This document shows positions 30,264 through 40,661 of a stretch of DNA of 64,000 nt, piece by piece. Source of the stretch: Peteryoungia algae. GTDB lineage: Bacteria > Pseudomonadota > Alphaproteobacteria > Rhizobiales > Rhizobiaceae. A program made the position numbers and the translations under genes. The notes under the pieces were generated by a model, which was not told where the DNA came from, made no database searches, and saw only the letters and a program-made list of their open reading frames with translations. The stretch's first letter is position 1. Every line of letters starts with the position of its first letter. The DNA lies in NCBI RefSeq assembly GCF_030369675.1, contig NZ_CP128477.1:2556001-2620000 (forward strand), given 5' to 3'.

Positions 30264-30880
30264 GGCACGACCTCCACGCTGACAGGTGTCACGAGCGGCT
30301 TCTCGCCAGCGGAACGCAGAACGGTGGCGCCGAGAAACTCGACCGTCTTGCCGTTCAGCGCGCTGTCGGCTGATATCGTCGACACGGCACGATCATTCAG
30401 CGCGCGGCCAAGCCGCGCATATTCGATCTGATCGCGAAACGCAGAGAAATCATAGAGTGGTGTCGCGTCGCGAAGCGCCGAACCCTTCACGACGGGGCCG
30501 AGTTGCAGGATCGCGTCAGCCGTTCCGTCGCCGTCGAGATCGACTTCGGCAACCGCCGCCTTTGAGGCGCGGTCTTCGGCGACGACCCTGCCCTTGCCCT
30601 TGACCGCGAAATTCCAGCCACCGCCGGCACCACCGACGCGCAGGCCATATTTGCCACCCGCATCATCCAGCCCGGCCGTCACCGCATCGAGCAGGACGGA
30701 AAGATCGACTGCTGTTTCGGACAGGGTCGAAACGAGTTTCGCCTCGAAGGTTTCGGACACGAGCGCCTCGATCGGATCGACCGCCGCTTGATCGGCACTC
30801 TCGGTTTTCACAAGCTTGCAGCCCGAAAGGCTCAACGCGACCAGGAGGCCGGCTGTGAACAGGATGGGTTTCATCATCAA
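30260..30880 (-). CDS. DUF2291 family periplasmic lipoprotein associated with a sugar ABC transporter
   Basis: A 206-residue protein with a lipobox LVALSLSGC (lipidated cysteine near residue 21), so it is anchored in a membrane facing the periplasm. The DUF2291 body includes GGAGGGWNFAVKGKGRVVAED and a dyad of aspartates DLDGDGTADAILQLGPVV. DUF2291 genes nearly always sit in ribose-type importer operons, between the receptor and the ATPase as here. No function has been established; it may help deliver ligand. Three ATG codons in a row make the exact start uncertain by two residues. Confidence 0.85.
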
Positions 30881-30948
30881 AGACCATTTTCTTCAACTGA
30901 GACGACCACCCGGCGCGCAAGCGCCCCGGGTGGTCTTCAGGCACGAAA

Positions 30949-31926
<978 letters not shown>

Positions 31927-31948
31927 CTACTGCATTTTCTATCGAATG

Positions 31949-32130
31949 ATTTCGATTGATGTCAATCTATTTTTGTTTGACTCTCGGCACTTACGTTCCT
32001 GGACTCGTCGGGTACGGACTTCGCGCGAATAAGACTCCATAAACGCTGCAATGCAGCAAATTTAGATCCGAACACGGAAAAGCTCTTGTCGCACACCTAA
32101 AATTATGGAAGATATCGAAATCAAACAAAA
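31949..32130. promoter_or_regulatory. Divergent control region with paired inverted motifs, probable DeoR operators
   Basis: TTTTGTTTGA at 31971-31980 recurs as its exact complement TCAAACAAAA at 32121-32130, and ATTTCGAT at 31949-31956 recurs as ATCGAAAT at 32114-32121. So each of the two diverging promoters has the same two words. The 350-base gap between the genes (31891-32240) is AT-rich and holds no ORF with homology. DeoR-family repressors often use repeated TTTCG/TTTG words; binding by the DeoR gene at 26768-27577 is inference. Confidence 0.5.
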
Positions 32131-32240
32131 GCAAACGAAAGCCTTCCACATAGATCGCAGGCGCCGCGAAAGCATCGCGACCCGGGGCAAGCAGACCTGC
32201 GAACAGGTGGACGGATTTCTCTAACTGGAGGACGCACCCT

Positions 32241-33221
32241 ATGACGACCCAACGCTTCGGCGCCGGAATCTGGCATTTCGCAACCTATGTCGATCGCTAC
32301 GCGACCGACGGCTACGGCACTCCACGCAGTGTCATCGACGCGATTGACCTTGCCGGCCAGGTGCGCGACCTCTCGGTTGTCGACATCAACTACCCCTTCT
32401 TCGGCGGAGACTTCACCAACGCCGAGATCAAGACCGCTCTCGACCGCAACAATCTCGGCGTCATCGGCATCACTCCGGAAATCTACACCCGGGAATTTTC
32501 CAAGGGTTCCTTCACCAATCCGGATGCCGGCATCAGGAGACGGACCCACGAACTGGTCACGGAAGCCTGCGACCAGGTTCGCTATTTCGGCGCTGACTAT
32601 GTAAAACTCTGGCCAGGCCAGGATGGCTGGGACTATCCCTTCCAGGTCGACTACGGCACGTTGTGGAAGCACTCGCTCGACGGTGTCGGCCAATTGGCGA
32701 GCGAAAACCCCGATCTGAAATTCGTCATCGAGTACAAGCCGCGCGAACCGCGGGTTCGCATGAGCTTCGGCTCTGTCGCCCGCACGCTTCTCGGCATCGA
32801 GAAGATCGGCCTGCCGAACATCGGCATTCTCCTGGATTTCGGTCATGCGATCATGGGCGGGGAATGCGCCGCCGACAGCGCGCAGCTCGCCATCGACTAT
32901 GGTCGGCTCTTCGGCATGGACGTCAACGACAACTACCGCAGCTGGGATGATGACCTTGTCGCGGGCAGCCTGCATCCGATCGAGTTGTTCGAATTCTTCT
33001 ACGTGCTGAGGAAGAACAAGTGGGAAGGTGTTTGGCAGCTCGACCAGTTCCCCTTCCGCGAGGACAGTGTCGCGACCGCCAACCACGCCATCGACTTCCT
33101 GAAAGCCGCAGACAAGGGTCTTGAGACACTTGATCTCGACGCCCTGAAGGAAGCGCAGAGCCGACACGACGCGATCTCAGCCTTGCGGATCGCCCAGAAG
33201 GCTCTCTTCGGCGCCATGTGA
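32241..33221 (+). CDS. Sugar isomerase/epimerase-like TIM-barrel protein, candidate D-apiose isomerase
   Basis: A 326-residue xylose-isomerase-like TIM barrel. Metal-ligand positions of the fold are visible: Glu in [12 protein letters not shown], Asp/His in [14 protein letters not shown], Asp in [14 protein letters not shown] and the late acidic residue in [16 protein letters not shown] lies 9 bases before the ATG. It opens an operon with both transketolase subunits and an FGGY kinase. In the published D-apiose pathway an isomerase of this fold makes D-apulose, which is then phosphorylated and cleaved by a split transketolase. The match of all four genes is the basis for the proposal; the sugar itself is inferred. 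Confidence 0.85.
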   Translation: MTTQRFGAGIWHFATYVDRYATDGYGTPRSVIDAIDLAGQVRDLSVVDINYPFFGGDFTNAEIKTALDRNNLGVIGITPEIYTREFSKGSFTNPDAGIRRRTHELVTEACDQVRYFGADYVKLWPGQDGWDYPFQVDYGTLWKHSLDGVGQLASENPDLKFVIEYKPREPRVRMSFGSVARTLLGIEKIGLPNIGILLDFGHAIMGGECAADSAQLAIDYGRLFGMDVNDNYRSWDDDLVAGSLHPIELFEFFYVLRKNKWEGVWQLDQFPFREDSVATANHAIDFLKAADKGLETLDLDALKEAQSRHDAISALRIAQKALFGAM

Positions 33222-33265
33222 GCGCAGGTTGCAGTGGGGTCCTCCCCAACGGAAAGGCTTGTTGA

Positions 33266-34087
33266 ATGCTGAAGAACGATACCGTTCAGACCATCCGCGA
33301 GAAGGCGCTATGGATGCGCCGTCGCGCCTTCAAGATGGTCTATGACGCCCAGCTTGGGCATCCGGGCGGGGATTTTTCCGCCATTGATATCATCGCCACG
33401 CTCTACTTCGGCGTGATGCGATACGACGCGACGAAACCGGCCCTCGAGAGCCGCGACCGGTTCATCATGTCCAAGGGTCATGCGACCGGCGCGCTTTACA
33501 CAGCACTCTGTGCAGCGGGCTACTATCCCGAGGATTGGCTGGATACATACATGCAGCCGAACTCCAGACTGAACGGCCACCCGAACAGGAATTACCTGCC
33601 AGGCGTGGAAACCAACACCGGGCCGCTCGGACATGGCTTGCCTGTCGGGCTCGGCATTGCAATCGCCGCCCAGATCTCGGAGCAGGCTCATCGCACATTC
33701 GTACTGACTGGCGACGGGGAACTGCAGGAAGGCTCCAACTGGGAGGCGGCAATGACCGCCGGCCATCGAAAGGTCGAAAATCTGACCCTGATCGTTGACC
33801 GCAACCGTCTTCAGCAGGGAATGGGCACCGAGGAGACCAATGGTCTGGATCCCCTCGACGAAAAGTTCAGGGCCTTTGGCTGGGAGGCATTGATGGTGGA
33901 TGGCCATGATATCGGCGCCCTCCTCGACGTCCTGGCGACACCGCGCATGGGCAGGGGCCGTCCGCTCTGCGTGATTGCCAATACTGTGAAAGGCAAGGGT
34001 GTGTCCTTCATGGAAAACAAGGCATCCTGGCACCATGGCGTGCCTAATGCCGAACAGTACGGAATTGCTTTGGAGGAACTCGTCTGA
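33266..34087 (+). CDS. Transketolase N-terminal subunit (candidate apulose-4-phosphate transketolase subunit A)
   Basis: A 273-residue protein equal to the ThDP diphosphate-binding domain of transketolase. Motifs: AQLGHPGGDFSAIDIIATLYFG, SKGHATGALY, GPLGHGLPVGLGIA and the ThDP/Mg motif GDGELQEGSNWEAAM with the following Asn in VDRNRLQQ. The C-terminal catalytic parts are in the next gene, which overlaps by one base, so a two-subunit enzyme is formed. Split transketolases beside FGGY kinases are known for branched or unusual ketose phosphates. Confidence 0.94.
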   Translation: MLKNDTVQTIREKALWMRRRAFKMVYDAQLGHPGGDFSAIDIIATLYFGVMRYDATKPALESRDRFIMSKGHATGALYTALCAAGYYPEDWLDTYMQPNSRLNGHPNRNYLPGVETNTGPLGHGLPVGLGIAIAAQISEQAHRTFVLTGDGELQEGSNWEAAMTAGHRKVENLTLIVDRNRLQQGMGTEETNGLDPLDEKFRAFGWEALMVDGHDIGALLDVLATPRMGRGRPLCVIANTVKGKGVSFMENKASWHHGVPNAEQYGIALEELV

Positions 34088-35046
34088 TGGCCGCTCCCGC
34101 CAAGAAACAGGAAGGTTTCCACGACTGCCGTGACGCCTGGGCTCGCACGCTCGAGGACCTCGCGGCCCGGGATCCGCGGATCGTCGCCGTCGTCAACGAT
34201 TCCGTCGGCTCGTCGAAGCTCGGCGGCTTTCAGAAGGCGTTTCCCGAGCGTCTGGTCAACGTCGGCATCGCCGAGCAGAACATGGTCGGCGTCGGCGCCG
34301 GCCTTGCCAATGGCGGCAAGATCCCCTTCGTCTCGGCCGCCGCGTGTTTCCTGACCGCTCGCGCCCTGGAGCAGATCAAGGCAGACATCGCCTATGCCCG
34401 CTTCAACGTGAAGCTCGTCGGCCAGTCGTCCGGCGTGGCCTATGGCGAGCTTGGCCCCACGCACCACTCGATCGAGGACTTTGCCTGGCTTCGTCCGCTC
34501 GACGCCGTCACAGTCATCGTGCCTTCAGACGCCTGGGAAACGGCAGAAGCGGTCAAGTGGGCAGCAGCCCATGAAGGTCCTGTCTATCTGCGCCTGAGCC
34601 GCATGCCGGTGCCGGACCTTGACATCAAGAACCGTATCTTCCGCCACGGAAAGGCCGAACTTGTTCGAGACGGCAGCGACGTGACCGTGATCGGCTGCGG
34701 CACCACCGTGCACCTGGCGCGTCAAGCTGCCGAAAAGCTTCAGGGCGAAGGCATTTCGGCCCGCGTCCTCAACATGGCGACCCTCAATCCGCTCGACGAG
34801 GAGGCGCTCGCTGCCGCCGCCGGCGATACCGGTGCGATTGTCACCGTGGAAGAAGCCAATATCCGCGGCGGTCTGGGCGGCGCTGTCGCCGAATACACGG
34901 CCGGACATCAGCCGGTCCCGGTGGAGCGGGTCGGATTTCCCGGTTTTGTCGTCACCGGCTCCGTGGACTTCCTCTTCGAGCATTACGGCATCACAGCCGA
35001 CGGGATCGCCGCGGCAGCCCGCCGGGCGCTCGCGCGCAAGCGGTGA
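34087..35046 (+). CDS. Transketolase C-terminal subunit (candidate apulose-4-phosphate transketolase subunit B)
   Basis: A 319-residue protein with the pyrimidine-binding domain (FPERLVNVGIAEQNMVGVGAG, where the glutamate activates ThDP) and the transketolase C domain (VTVIGCGTTVHLA, VTVEEANIRGGLGGAVAEY). It completes the enzyme begun by the preceding gene. In the transketolase route a two-carbon unit is moved from the phosphorylated ketose to an aldose phosphate acceptor, leaving a triose such as dihydroxyacetone phosphate. Start ATG at 34087 shares a base with the upstream stop. Confidence 0.94.
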   Translation: MAAPAKKQEGFHDCRDAWARTLEDLAARDPRIVAVVNDSVGSSKLGGFQKAFPERLVNVGIAEQNMVGVGAGLANGGKIPFVSAAACFLTARALEQIKADIAYARFNVKLVGQSSGVAYGELGPTHHSIEDFAWLRPLDAVTVIVPSDAWETAEAVKWAAAHEGPVYLRLSRMPVPDLDIKNRIFRHGKAELVRDGSDVTVIGCGTTVHLARQAAEKLQGEGISARVLNMATLNPLDEEALAAAAGDTGAIVTVEEANIRGGLGGAVAEYTAGHQPVPVERVGFPGFVVTGSVDFLFEHYGITADGIAAAARRALARKR

Positions 35047-35051
35047 GCACG

Positions 35052-36536
35052 ATGGCGCAAGACAGGCCGCTCATCCTTGCCGTCGACCAGGGCACGACCA
35101 ACACCAAGGCCGTGCTCATCGATGCCTTGGGCAAGGTCGTTGCAAAGGCCTCGGCACCGCTCGCATCGAACTATCCGCGACCAGGCTGGGCCGAGCAGTC
35201 GGCCGATGCCATCTGGACGAGTGTCCAGTCCGTCATGGCCGACATCGTTGCGGGCAACCACGGCTCCATCGCCGGGATCGCCATCAGCAACCAGAGAGAG
35301 ACCCTTGTGGTCTGGGATTCCGAGACCGGCGAACCGCTCGCACCCGCCATTCTGTGGCAGTGTCGCCGGACTGCGGCCGCCTGCCAGGCTTTCATCGATA
35401 CCGGACATGATGCGACCGTCGTCGGCCTAACCGGTTTGTCGATCAACGCGCTCTTCCCGGCATCGAAGCTCGGCTGGGTGATGGAACACGTGGCGTCGGC
35501 GCGGGATCTCGCAAAACGCGGACGTCTGCGTGCCGGCACGGTGGACAGCTGGCTCCTGTTCAAGATGACGGGTGGAGCTGTCTTTGCAACCGACCATTCC
35601 AATGCCTCGCGCACCATGTTGTTCGACACGGCGAAACTGGAATGGAGCCCTGAACTCTGCACCCTCTTCGACGTCCCGGCCTCGGCGCTCCCGCGGGCCC
35701 TGCCCTCGAACAGTCGCTTCGGCCATACCGAGGCAGGGACAACTGCGCTGCCAGCAGGCACGCCGATCCTTGCCATGATGGGTGACAGCCACGCGGCTCT
35801 CTATGGCCACGGCGTCCGCGCCCCGGGCCTGGTCAAGGCGACCTTCGGCACAGGCTCGTCACTGATGACCCTGACTGACAGGCGTGTGTTGTCAGGGCAT
35901 GGTCTCTCGAGCACGATCGCCTGGTCGGATGGTTCCGGCGTCGCCTATGCTCTTGAGGGGAATATCACCGTTTCGGCACAGGCCATTGCCTTTGCCGCGA
36001 CCCTGCTGGGTCTCGACGGCCCGGCCGCCCTGTCCGATCTTGCGCAATCCGTCTCCGACAGTGGCAAGGTGGTTTTCGTCCCGGCACTTGCCGGTCTGGG
36101 TGCGCCACATTGGACGGACAATGCCACGGGCACGATTTCCGGGATGACCCATGCGACCATGCCGGCCCATGTCGCCCGCGCAACGATGGAGGCAGTCGCC
36201 CTTCAGATTGCCGACGTCTTCGAGGCCATGCAGCAGGATGTCGGGCTTGCTCTGTCCGGACTGATGGCGGATGGCGGTGCGTCGACCAATGATTTCCTCA
36301 TGCAGTTGCAGGCGGACATTCTGGACCGGCCGGTATTGCGCGGCGATCAGCCGGAAGTCGGCGCCATCGGTGCAGCGGCGATGGCCTTCCACTCATTGGG
36401 GATCAGCCCCCCAGAGCCTTCCCATGCTCGCCGGTTCGATCCCGGGACCATGCAGACCGAAGCGCGCGCCGACCTGCTGACGCGGTGGCGCGAGGCGATC
36501 ACACGCGTGAAGTCACCTGTTTCGAACGCCGTTTGA
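35052..36536 (+). CDS. FGGY family carbohydrate kinase (candidate D-apulose kinase)
   Basis: A 494-residue kinase with both FGGY lobes: LAVDQGTTNTKAVLID phosphate motif near the N-terminus, ISNQRETLVVWD, GTVDSWLLFKMTGG, GDSHAALYGHG, TFGTGSSLM and LMADGGASTNDFLMQLQADIL. It resembles glycerol/xylulose kinases in length and motifs. I start at ATG 35052; a GTG at 35043 overlapping the previous stop is possible. It would phosphorylate the ketose made by the TIM-barrel isomerase before transketolase cleavage. The last gene of the operon; a strong hairpin follows. Confidence 0.93.
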   Translation: MAQDRPLILAVDQGTTNTKAVLIDALGKVVAKASAPLASNYPRPGWAEQSADAIWTSVQSVMADIVAGNHGSIAGIAISNQRETLVVWDSETGEPLAPAILWQCRRTAAACQAFIDTGHDATVVGLTGLSINALFPASKLGWVMEHVASARDLAKRGRLRAGTVDSWLLFKMTGGAVFATDHSNASRTMLFDTAKLEWSPELCTLFDVPASALPRALPSNSRFGHTEAGTTALPAGTPILAMMGDSHAALYGHGVRAPGLVKATFGTGSSLMTLTDRRVLSGHGLSSTIAWSDGSGVAYALEGNITVSAQAIAFAATLLGLDGPAALSDLAQSVSDSGKVVFVPALAGLGAPHWTDNATGTISGMTHATMPAHVARATMEAVALQIADVFEAMQQDVGLALSGLMADGGASTNDFLMQLQADILDRPVLRGDQPEVGAIGAAAMAFHSLGISPPEPSHARRFDPGTMQTEARADLLTRWREAITRVKSPVSNAV

Positions 36537-36539
36537 ATG

Positions 36540-36566
36540 TGGCCGAAAGATCAGCTCTTTCGGCCA
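36540..36566. terminator. Bidirectional terminator hairpin
   Basis: An 11-bp perfect stem TGGCCGAAAGA / TCTTTCGGCCA with a 5-base loop lies exactly between the converging kinase and ribB genes, 3 bases after the kinase stop. The A/T-rich inner stem and position fit a shared terminator. Confidence 0.8.
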
Positions 36567-36576
36567 AGGCAAGGCA

Positions 36577-37209
36577 TCAGGCGGCGACCGCTTCGCCGCT
36601 TTTCTGTCCGGAAATATGAAGAGCAAGATCGGCGATCGTGATCAGCGGCAGCTGATGTTTCAGACAGAACTCGCGCAATTCCGGCAGCCGCGACATGGTC
36701 CCATCGTCGTTCGCGACCTCACAGATAACGCCTGAGGCCTGAAGGCCTGCGAGCCTTGCAAGATCCACCGCCGCTTCCGTGTGGCCCGGGCGACCGAGCA
36801 CGCCGTCAGGATGCGCGCGAAGCGGAAAGATGTGACCAGGACGGGCGAAATCCTCGGCCTTCGATGTCTCGTCCAGCAGCGCGCGAACGGTCGCGGCCCG
36901 GTCCGCCGCCGAAATCCCGGTCGTCGTGCCATGGATAAAGTCGACGGACACCGTGAAGGCGGTCTTTAGATATTCCGTGTTGCGCGGCACCATCAGCGGA
37001 ATGTCCAGCGCATCGAGCCGTTCACCCTCCATGGCAATGCAGATCAGACCGCGGGCATGCTTCATCATGAAGGCAACGGCTTCCGGGGTAATCTTTTCCG
37101 AAGCGATGATGATATCGCCTTCGTTCTCGCGATCCTCGTCGTCCACAACGACGATCATGCCGCCCTCAGCGAGCGCCGCGATTGCATCTTCAATTTTCGA
37201 GACTGTCAT
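36577..37209 (-). CDS. ribB: 3,4-dihydroxy-2-butanone 4-phosphate synthase
   Basis: A 210-residue RibB that converts ribulose 5-phosphate to the four-carbon precursor of riboflavin plus formate. It has the acidic metal motif VVVDDEDRENEGDI, FMMKHARGLICIAM, the arginine/histidine site RPGHIFPLRA and HTEAAVDLARLAGL. No GTP cyclohydrolase II domain follows, so it is the stand-alone form. The ATG at 37209 has GAAAGG 7 bases upstream; another ATG two codons earlier is too close to that site. An FMN riboswitch lies upstream. The gene is probably a second copy feeding flavin to the local flavoenzymes or acting under FMN starvation. Confidence 0.96.
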   Translation of the reverse strand: MTVSKIEDAIAALAEGGMIVVVDDEDRENEGDIIIASEKITPEAVAFMMKHARGLICIAMEGERLDALDIPLMVPRNTEYLKTAFTVSVDFIHGTTTGISAADRAATVRALLDETSKAEDFARPGHIFPLRAHPDGVLGRPGHTEAAVDLARLAGLQASGVICEVANDDGTMSRLPELREFCLKHQLPLITIADLALHISGQKSGEAVAA

Positions 37210-37322
37210 TTCCATGCCTTTCAAGGGTATCCCGCTTTCGCGGCAAAACACGACCCTGCGGTCGCAATTTTCCCTTGGGCGAACAAACGCATGCACCCGG
37301 CCTTGCAGACGGGTCGACACAC

Positions 37323-37460
37323 CTTGTCCTCTTCCATCCGGACTATACCGTCGGCTCCGGCATCGCACCGGATCTGCTGCCTTCTGCCGAGGCAGAAGCG
37401 CTCGCGGGCTCCCGGCCAAGCCGGATACCGCCGGTGGGGAATTGCACCCCGCCCTGAGAA
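37323..37460 (-). promoter_or_regulatory. FMN riboswitch (RFN element) controlling ribB
   Basis: Read on the minus strand, the conserved RFN blocks occur in order: AGGGCGGGGTGCAATTCCCC, ACCGGCGGTA, a GAGCCCGCGAGCG block, a variable hairpin CTTCTGCC/GGCAGAAG, then GATGCCGGAGCCGACGGTA and TAGTCCGGATGGAAGAGGA. All helices P1-P6 can be drawn. It lies about 115 bases before the ribB start, where FMN binding lowers expression. Confidence 0.95.
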
Positions 37461-37687
37461 CAGCGGAACCCTACAACCTCAGTTGCGTCCATTTCAAGCC
37501 CAGTTTTCAACATGGCTGGCAAGACGGCATGAACCGATTCCTGCAGTTGACCGGACGCGAACGCATGACCCGCTCTTCTTGAAGGTCAGAACGAGTTCGC
37601 CCGCAGGCTCTGGGCCCGTGAGTTTGGCCTGCTGCCGGTTTCATGCACACTAAGTTAAGGTGTTCCTTCTGAAACCGAAGAGCATGA

Positions 37688-37970
37688 ATGCAACCAAGGA
37701 AGTTCAGCCGCGAGTGCAAGCTTAAGGCGGTGAAGCTGGTCAAGGAGCGTGGGGTCGCTGTTGCCCAGGCCACTCGTGACCTTGATGTCCACGAGGATGT
37801 GTTGCGCAAATGGGTTCGCGATTACGGCGACGATCCCAGCCAGTCTTTCCTAGAAAAGGCCAGATGAAGCCGGGAAGCTTGAGATTGATCGGCTCCGTCG
37901 TGAAGTCGCCAAGTTGAAGGCGGGCGCGACATCCTAAAAAAGACCGCAGCCTACTTCGCCAGAGACGCGA
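37688..37970 (+). pseudogene. IS3-family transposase OrfA, frameshifted
   Basis: The first 59 codons read a normal OrfA helix-turn-helix (MQPRKFSRECKLKAVKLV, ATRDLDVHEDVLRKWVRDY). A stop then appears at 37865, after which the leucine-zipper part (LEIDRLRREVAKLK) and ILKKTAAYFARDAI continue in other frames. At least two indels are needed to restore the protein. Confidence 0.85.
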
Positions 37971-38558
37971 TATGAGACTCGCGTTCACTGCAAAGCACCG
38001 TTCGATCTGGCCGGTGGCATGGCTCTACGAAGCGCTAGGGGGTTCTTTTTCAGGTTTCCATGCCTGGCTCAATCGTTCTGCGAGTGAACGCGCTCACTAT
38101 GATGCGGTTCTGCCGGACAAGATCAGGTAGAGCTTCAAAATCAGCGACCGCACTTATGATGCTCGCCGCGTATGGAATGACGTGCTGGAAGAAGGGTTAT
38201 CCTGTGGTCTCCATCGTATCGAGCGGCTGATGCGCTTAACTGCGCTCAGGGCGAGGCGAGACGGCGTGGCTTACCGAAAGATGCCGGTGACCGTGCCGTC
38301 ATCATGCCAAACGTGCTGGACCGTCAGTTCATGACAAAGCGGCCGAACCAGAAATGAGTGGCGGACTTCACCTATATCTGGACAGCAGAAGGCTGGCTGT
38401 ATGTCGCGACCGTTATTGACCTGTTATTATGCCGTGTCATCGACTGGTCGATGAATGGAAACATGACGGCCCAGCTTGTCACTGATGCGCTGATCTTGGC
38501 GATCTGGCGTCGAGGAAAACCAGACGCGCTACTGCATCATTCTGATGAGGGAAGCCAA

Positions 38559-40015
38559 GGCAGATTCAACCGGTCGCCGCAACACCCTCCATCATATCTG
38601 ATTTGAGCAAACCGTCGAGCGCCTCTGTAGGTGTACGCCAGCCCAGCGATTTGCGTGGTCTGCTATTGAGCGCATGGGCTACGGCGCTTAGTTCATCGGC
38701 GCTATGGTGGCTGGGATCCGTCCCTTTTGGAAAGTACTGACGCAGCAGGCCATTGGTGTTCTCGTTGCTCCCGCGCTGCCATGGGCTTTGAGGGTCGCAG
38801 AAATAGATATCGAGCCCAGTGTCGATGCGCAGTCGAGCATGCTGAGCCATCTCCCGCTCCCCGGTCCCAGGTCAGTGATCTGCGAAGTTGTGCGGGTAGA
38901 ACCATGATGGTGCCTGCGATCGCGTTGCGGACGGCTTCGGCCCCACGGCCGGCAAGCGCTGGACCGTTTTTGACAGACTTGTCCATCCCATGACCTTCCA
39001 TGCGTGGGAGGTGCAGGAGCATTGTGAACCGTGTCGTCCGTTCCACAAGCGTACCGATTGCTGAGCTGCCGAGCCCAAGAATAAGATCACCTTCCCAATG
39101 GCCGGGTACCGCTCTTTCGTCGATCTCGGACGGACGATCGCTAATCGTCAACGCATCTGTCATGAAGGATTTGCCATGGCTACGAGCACGTTCGCGAGGC
39201 AGCCGCAGCGCTCGTCCGGAACGAAGGCAAGCAGATAGTTCCCGCTTCAAGGCACCCCGGCCCTGAATGTAGAGCGCCTGGTAGATAGCTTCGTGGCTGA
39301 TGCGCATGGTCGGGTCCTTAGGGAAATCCAGCACTAGACGCCGCGCAATCTGTTCAGGGCTCCAGGCTTTGGACCAGCGTCGACTTTGTCGATGAACAGC
39401 ACGCCTTCCTTTCCATACCACGACGGGGCCATCGAAGGCGATGCCGCCGGGCGTGGCTATGAGCCCGGCAAGCCGATCTTGCACGTAGTCACCAAGCGCC
39501 GCATTCGTTGCTAGCGTTCCTGTCTTCGGTCGACGTGCTCGATCAGCATGCCATTGTGCAGTAGTGGCCCGATAGCCGAAGTCTCCGCTCCGTGTCGCCG
39601 AGTTGCGCCTGATCTCGCGAGAGATCGTGCTGGGCGACCGTCCCAGCTTCCGAGCGATAGCACGCACTCCATTGCCCCGAGCGCATTCCAAAGCAATTTC
39701 CTCACGTTCCCGGAACGTCAGGTTGCGACCCGTGAGTGGTGCCGCTACAGGCGCAAGATGTGTAGTATGCATGCCACCTGAACTCCGCAACCGCCGGATA
39801 CCAACAGGGCCAGAGATGGCTGCTTCGACGGCTGCTTCTTCACTCGACAGACCTGCCGACACTCCGTGCCAGAACCGGCACAGGCGCTCACGCTGCCACA
39901 CCGGTGGCCGACCTGGCGAGGACAATTTGCGCCGCGTTGATAGCTCCAACTTCCGCCTTCCCGTCACCATAGACACCTCCAAGTTTGGGGTGTTGCGGCG
40001 ACCGGTTGATCTGCC
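38559..40015 (-). mobile_element. IS30-family insertion sequence inserted in the IS3 element
   Basis: Ends are inverted repeats of about 28 bp that share GGCAGA, then TCAACCGGTCGCCGCAACAC, with one extra T in the left copy (38559-38587 versus 39988-40015). The IS is about 1.46 kb. The host reading frame resumes directly outside (GSQ before, YT after), which fixes the boundaries to within a few bases; a 2-3 bp target duplication would be CAA/CTA with one mismatch. Confidence 0.85.
38566..39970 (-). pseudogene. IS30-family transposase, single frameshift
   Basis: Starts at ATG 39970 behind GGAGG. The N-terminal half has the IS30 helix-turn-helix LTFREREEIALECARG, VRAIARKLGRSPSTISREIRRN; then ISHEAIYQALYIQGRGALKREL and the DDE part ERAVPGHWEGDLILG. 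Near 38860 one extra base shifts the frame just after LTWDRG; the C-terminal part IYFCDPQSPWQRGSNENTNG continues in the next frame. One base correction restores a complete transposase, so this is either very recent decay or a sequencing error. Confidence 0.85.
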
Positions 40016-40286
40016 CTATATACGTGCGCGCGGTTCCAACGCCTGCTCAACGAGCCGCTCTGGAAGAATTTGGACCACGCCGCAATGAAAGCTTCTCATC
40101 ACTGAAAACGGAGAGAAAAGCACGAAAGGTTTATCGCTCGAGAAATGAGGCCAGAGCGGATGTGTTCGATTAAATCGAGCGCTTCTAAATCCGAAGCGCT
40201 GCACGACACTGGGCTATCTCAACCCCATGTCTTTGAAACCAAGGTGGATTTTGCTTAACCCAGTGTCCGAAAAACCGGCAGTAGGC

Positions 40287-40661
40287 AAGGGAGCTGCCCG
40301 GTAGCGGAGTTTGGGCTCGGTTGCAGCCGGCATCACCGGCATCAAATGTACGAATGGAAAGAATTTCGGCACATTGAGCGCCAGACACAGCACCGAAGCC
40401 GATAAGGCGCGATGCTTTCGCCGTAGAGTTCCTCCAGCGGCGAAAAATCTGACCCAAGATGCCTGTCAAACTCTGGGATTCACATTGCCAAGCCAAGGTG
40501 GCGCATTGGTCGAGAAATTCGAATCTGGCGGACTAATAGAGGGTGGCTGCAAGCCAAGGTCGAGCCTTGGATTGCACTTTGAAAACGACGAGCTTTGCCT
40601 AAGCAAAGAGATCGAGCCAACCTCGCGCGAACGCGTTTGGCTGCCGATCACTGTTCGCTTT
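40287..40661. other. Stretch without a recognisable gene after the IS3 element
   Basis: A plus-strand open frame of about 119 codons (40311-40670) runs through, but it has no ribosome site and resembles no family I know. It may be the 3' remnant of a gene cut by the IS3 insertion. It overlaps the end of the small gene on the opposite strand. Confidence 0.4.

Larger units (their letters stand above)
37972..40258 (+). pseudogene. IS3-family transposase OrfB, interrupted by IS30 insertion
   Basis: OrfB begins MRLAFTAKHRSIWPVAWLYEAL and has an in-frame TAG near 38130. The DDE part VADFTYIWTAEGWLYVATVIDL and LLHHSDEGSQ is present before the IS30 element. After it, YTCARFQRLLNEP, then SLKTERKARKVYRSRNEARADVF, then LGYLNPMSFETK continue in different frames. 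The protein cannot be functional. Confidence 0.85.
37627..40286 (+). mobile_element. Decayed IS3-family element, split by an IS30-family element
   Basis: Left inverted repeat GCCTGCTGCCGGTTT at 37627 pairs with AAACCGGCAGTAGGC ending at 40286; inside them CACTAAGTTAAG and its imperfect right counterpart extend the repeat. Removing the IS30 insert leaves about 1.2 kb, the usual IS3 size. Both orfs carry stops and frameshifts, so the element is inactive. No clear target duplication is seen at the outer ends, given the decay. Confidence 0.85.

Noticed and set aside
38845..38870. Programmed frameshift in the IS30 transposase
   Set aside because: IS30-family transposases are normally single frames and there is no slippery A or T run here; a simple one-base insertion is more likely.
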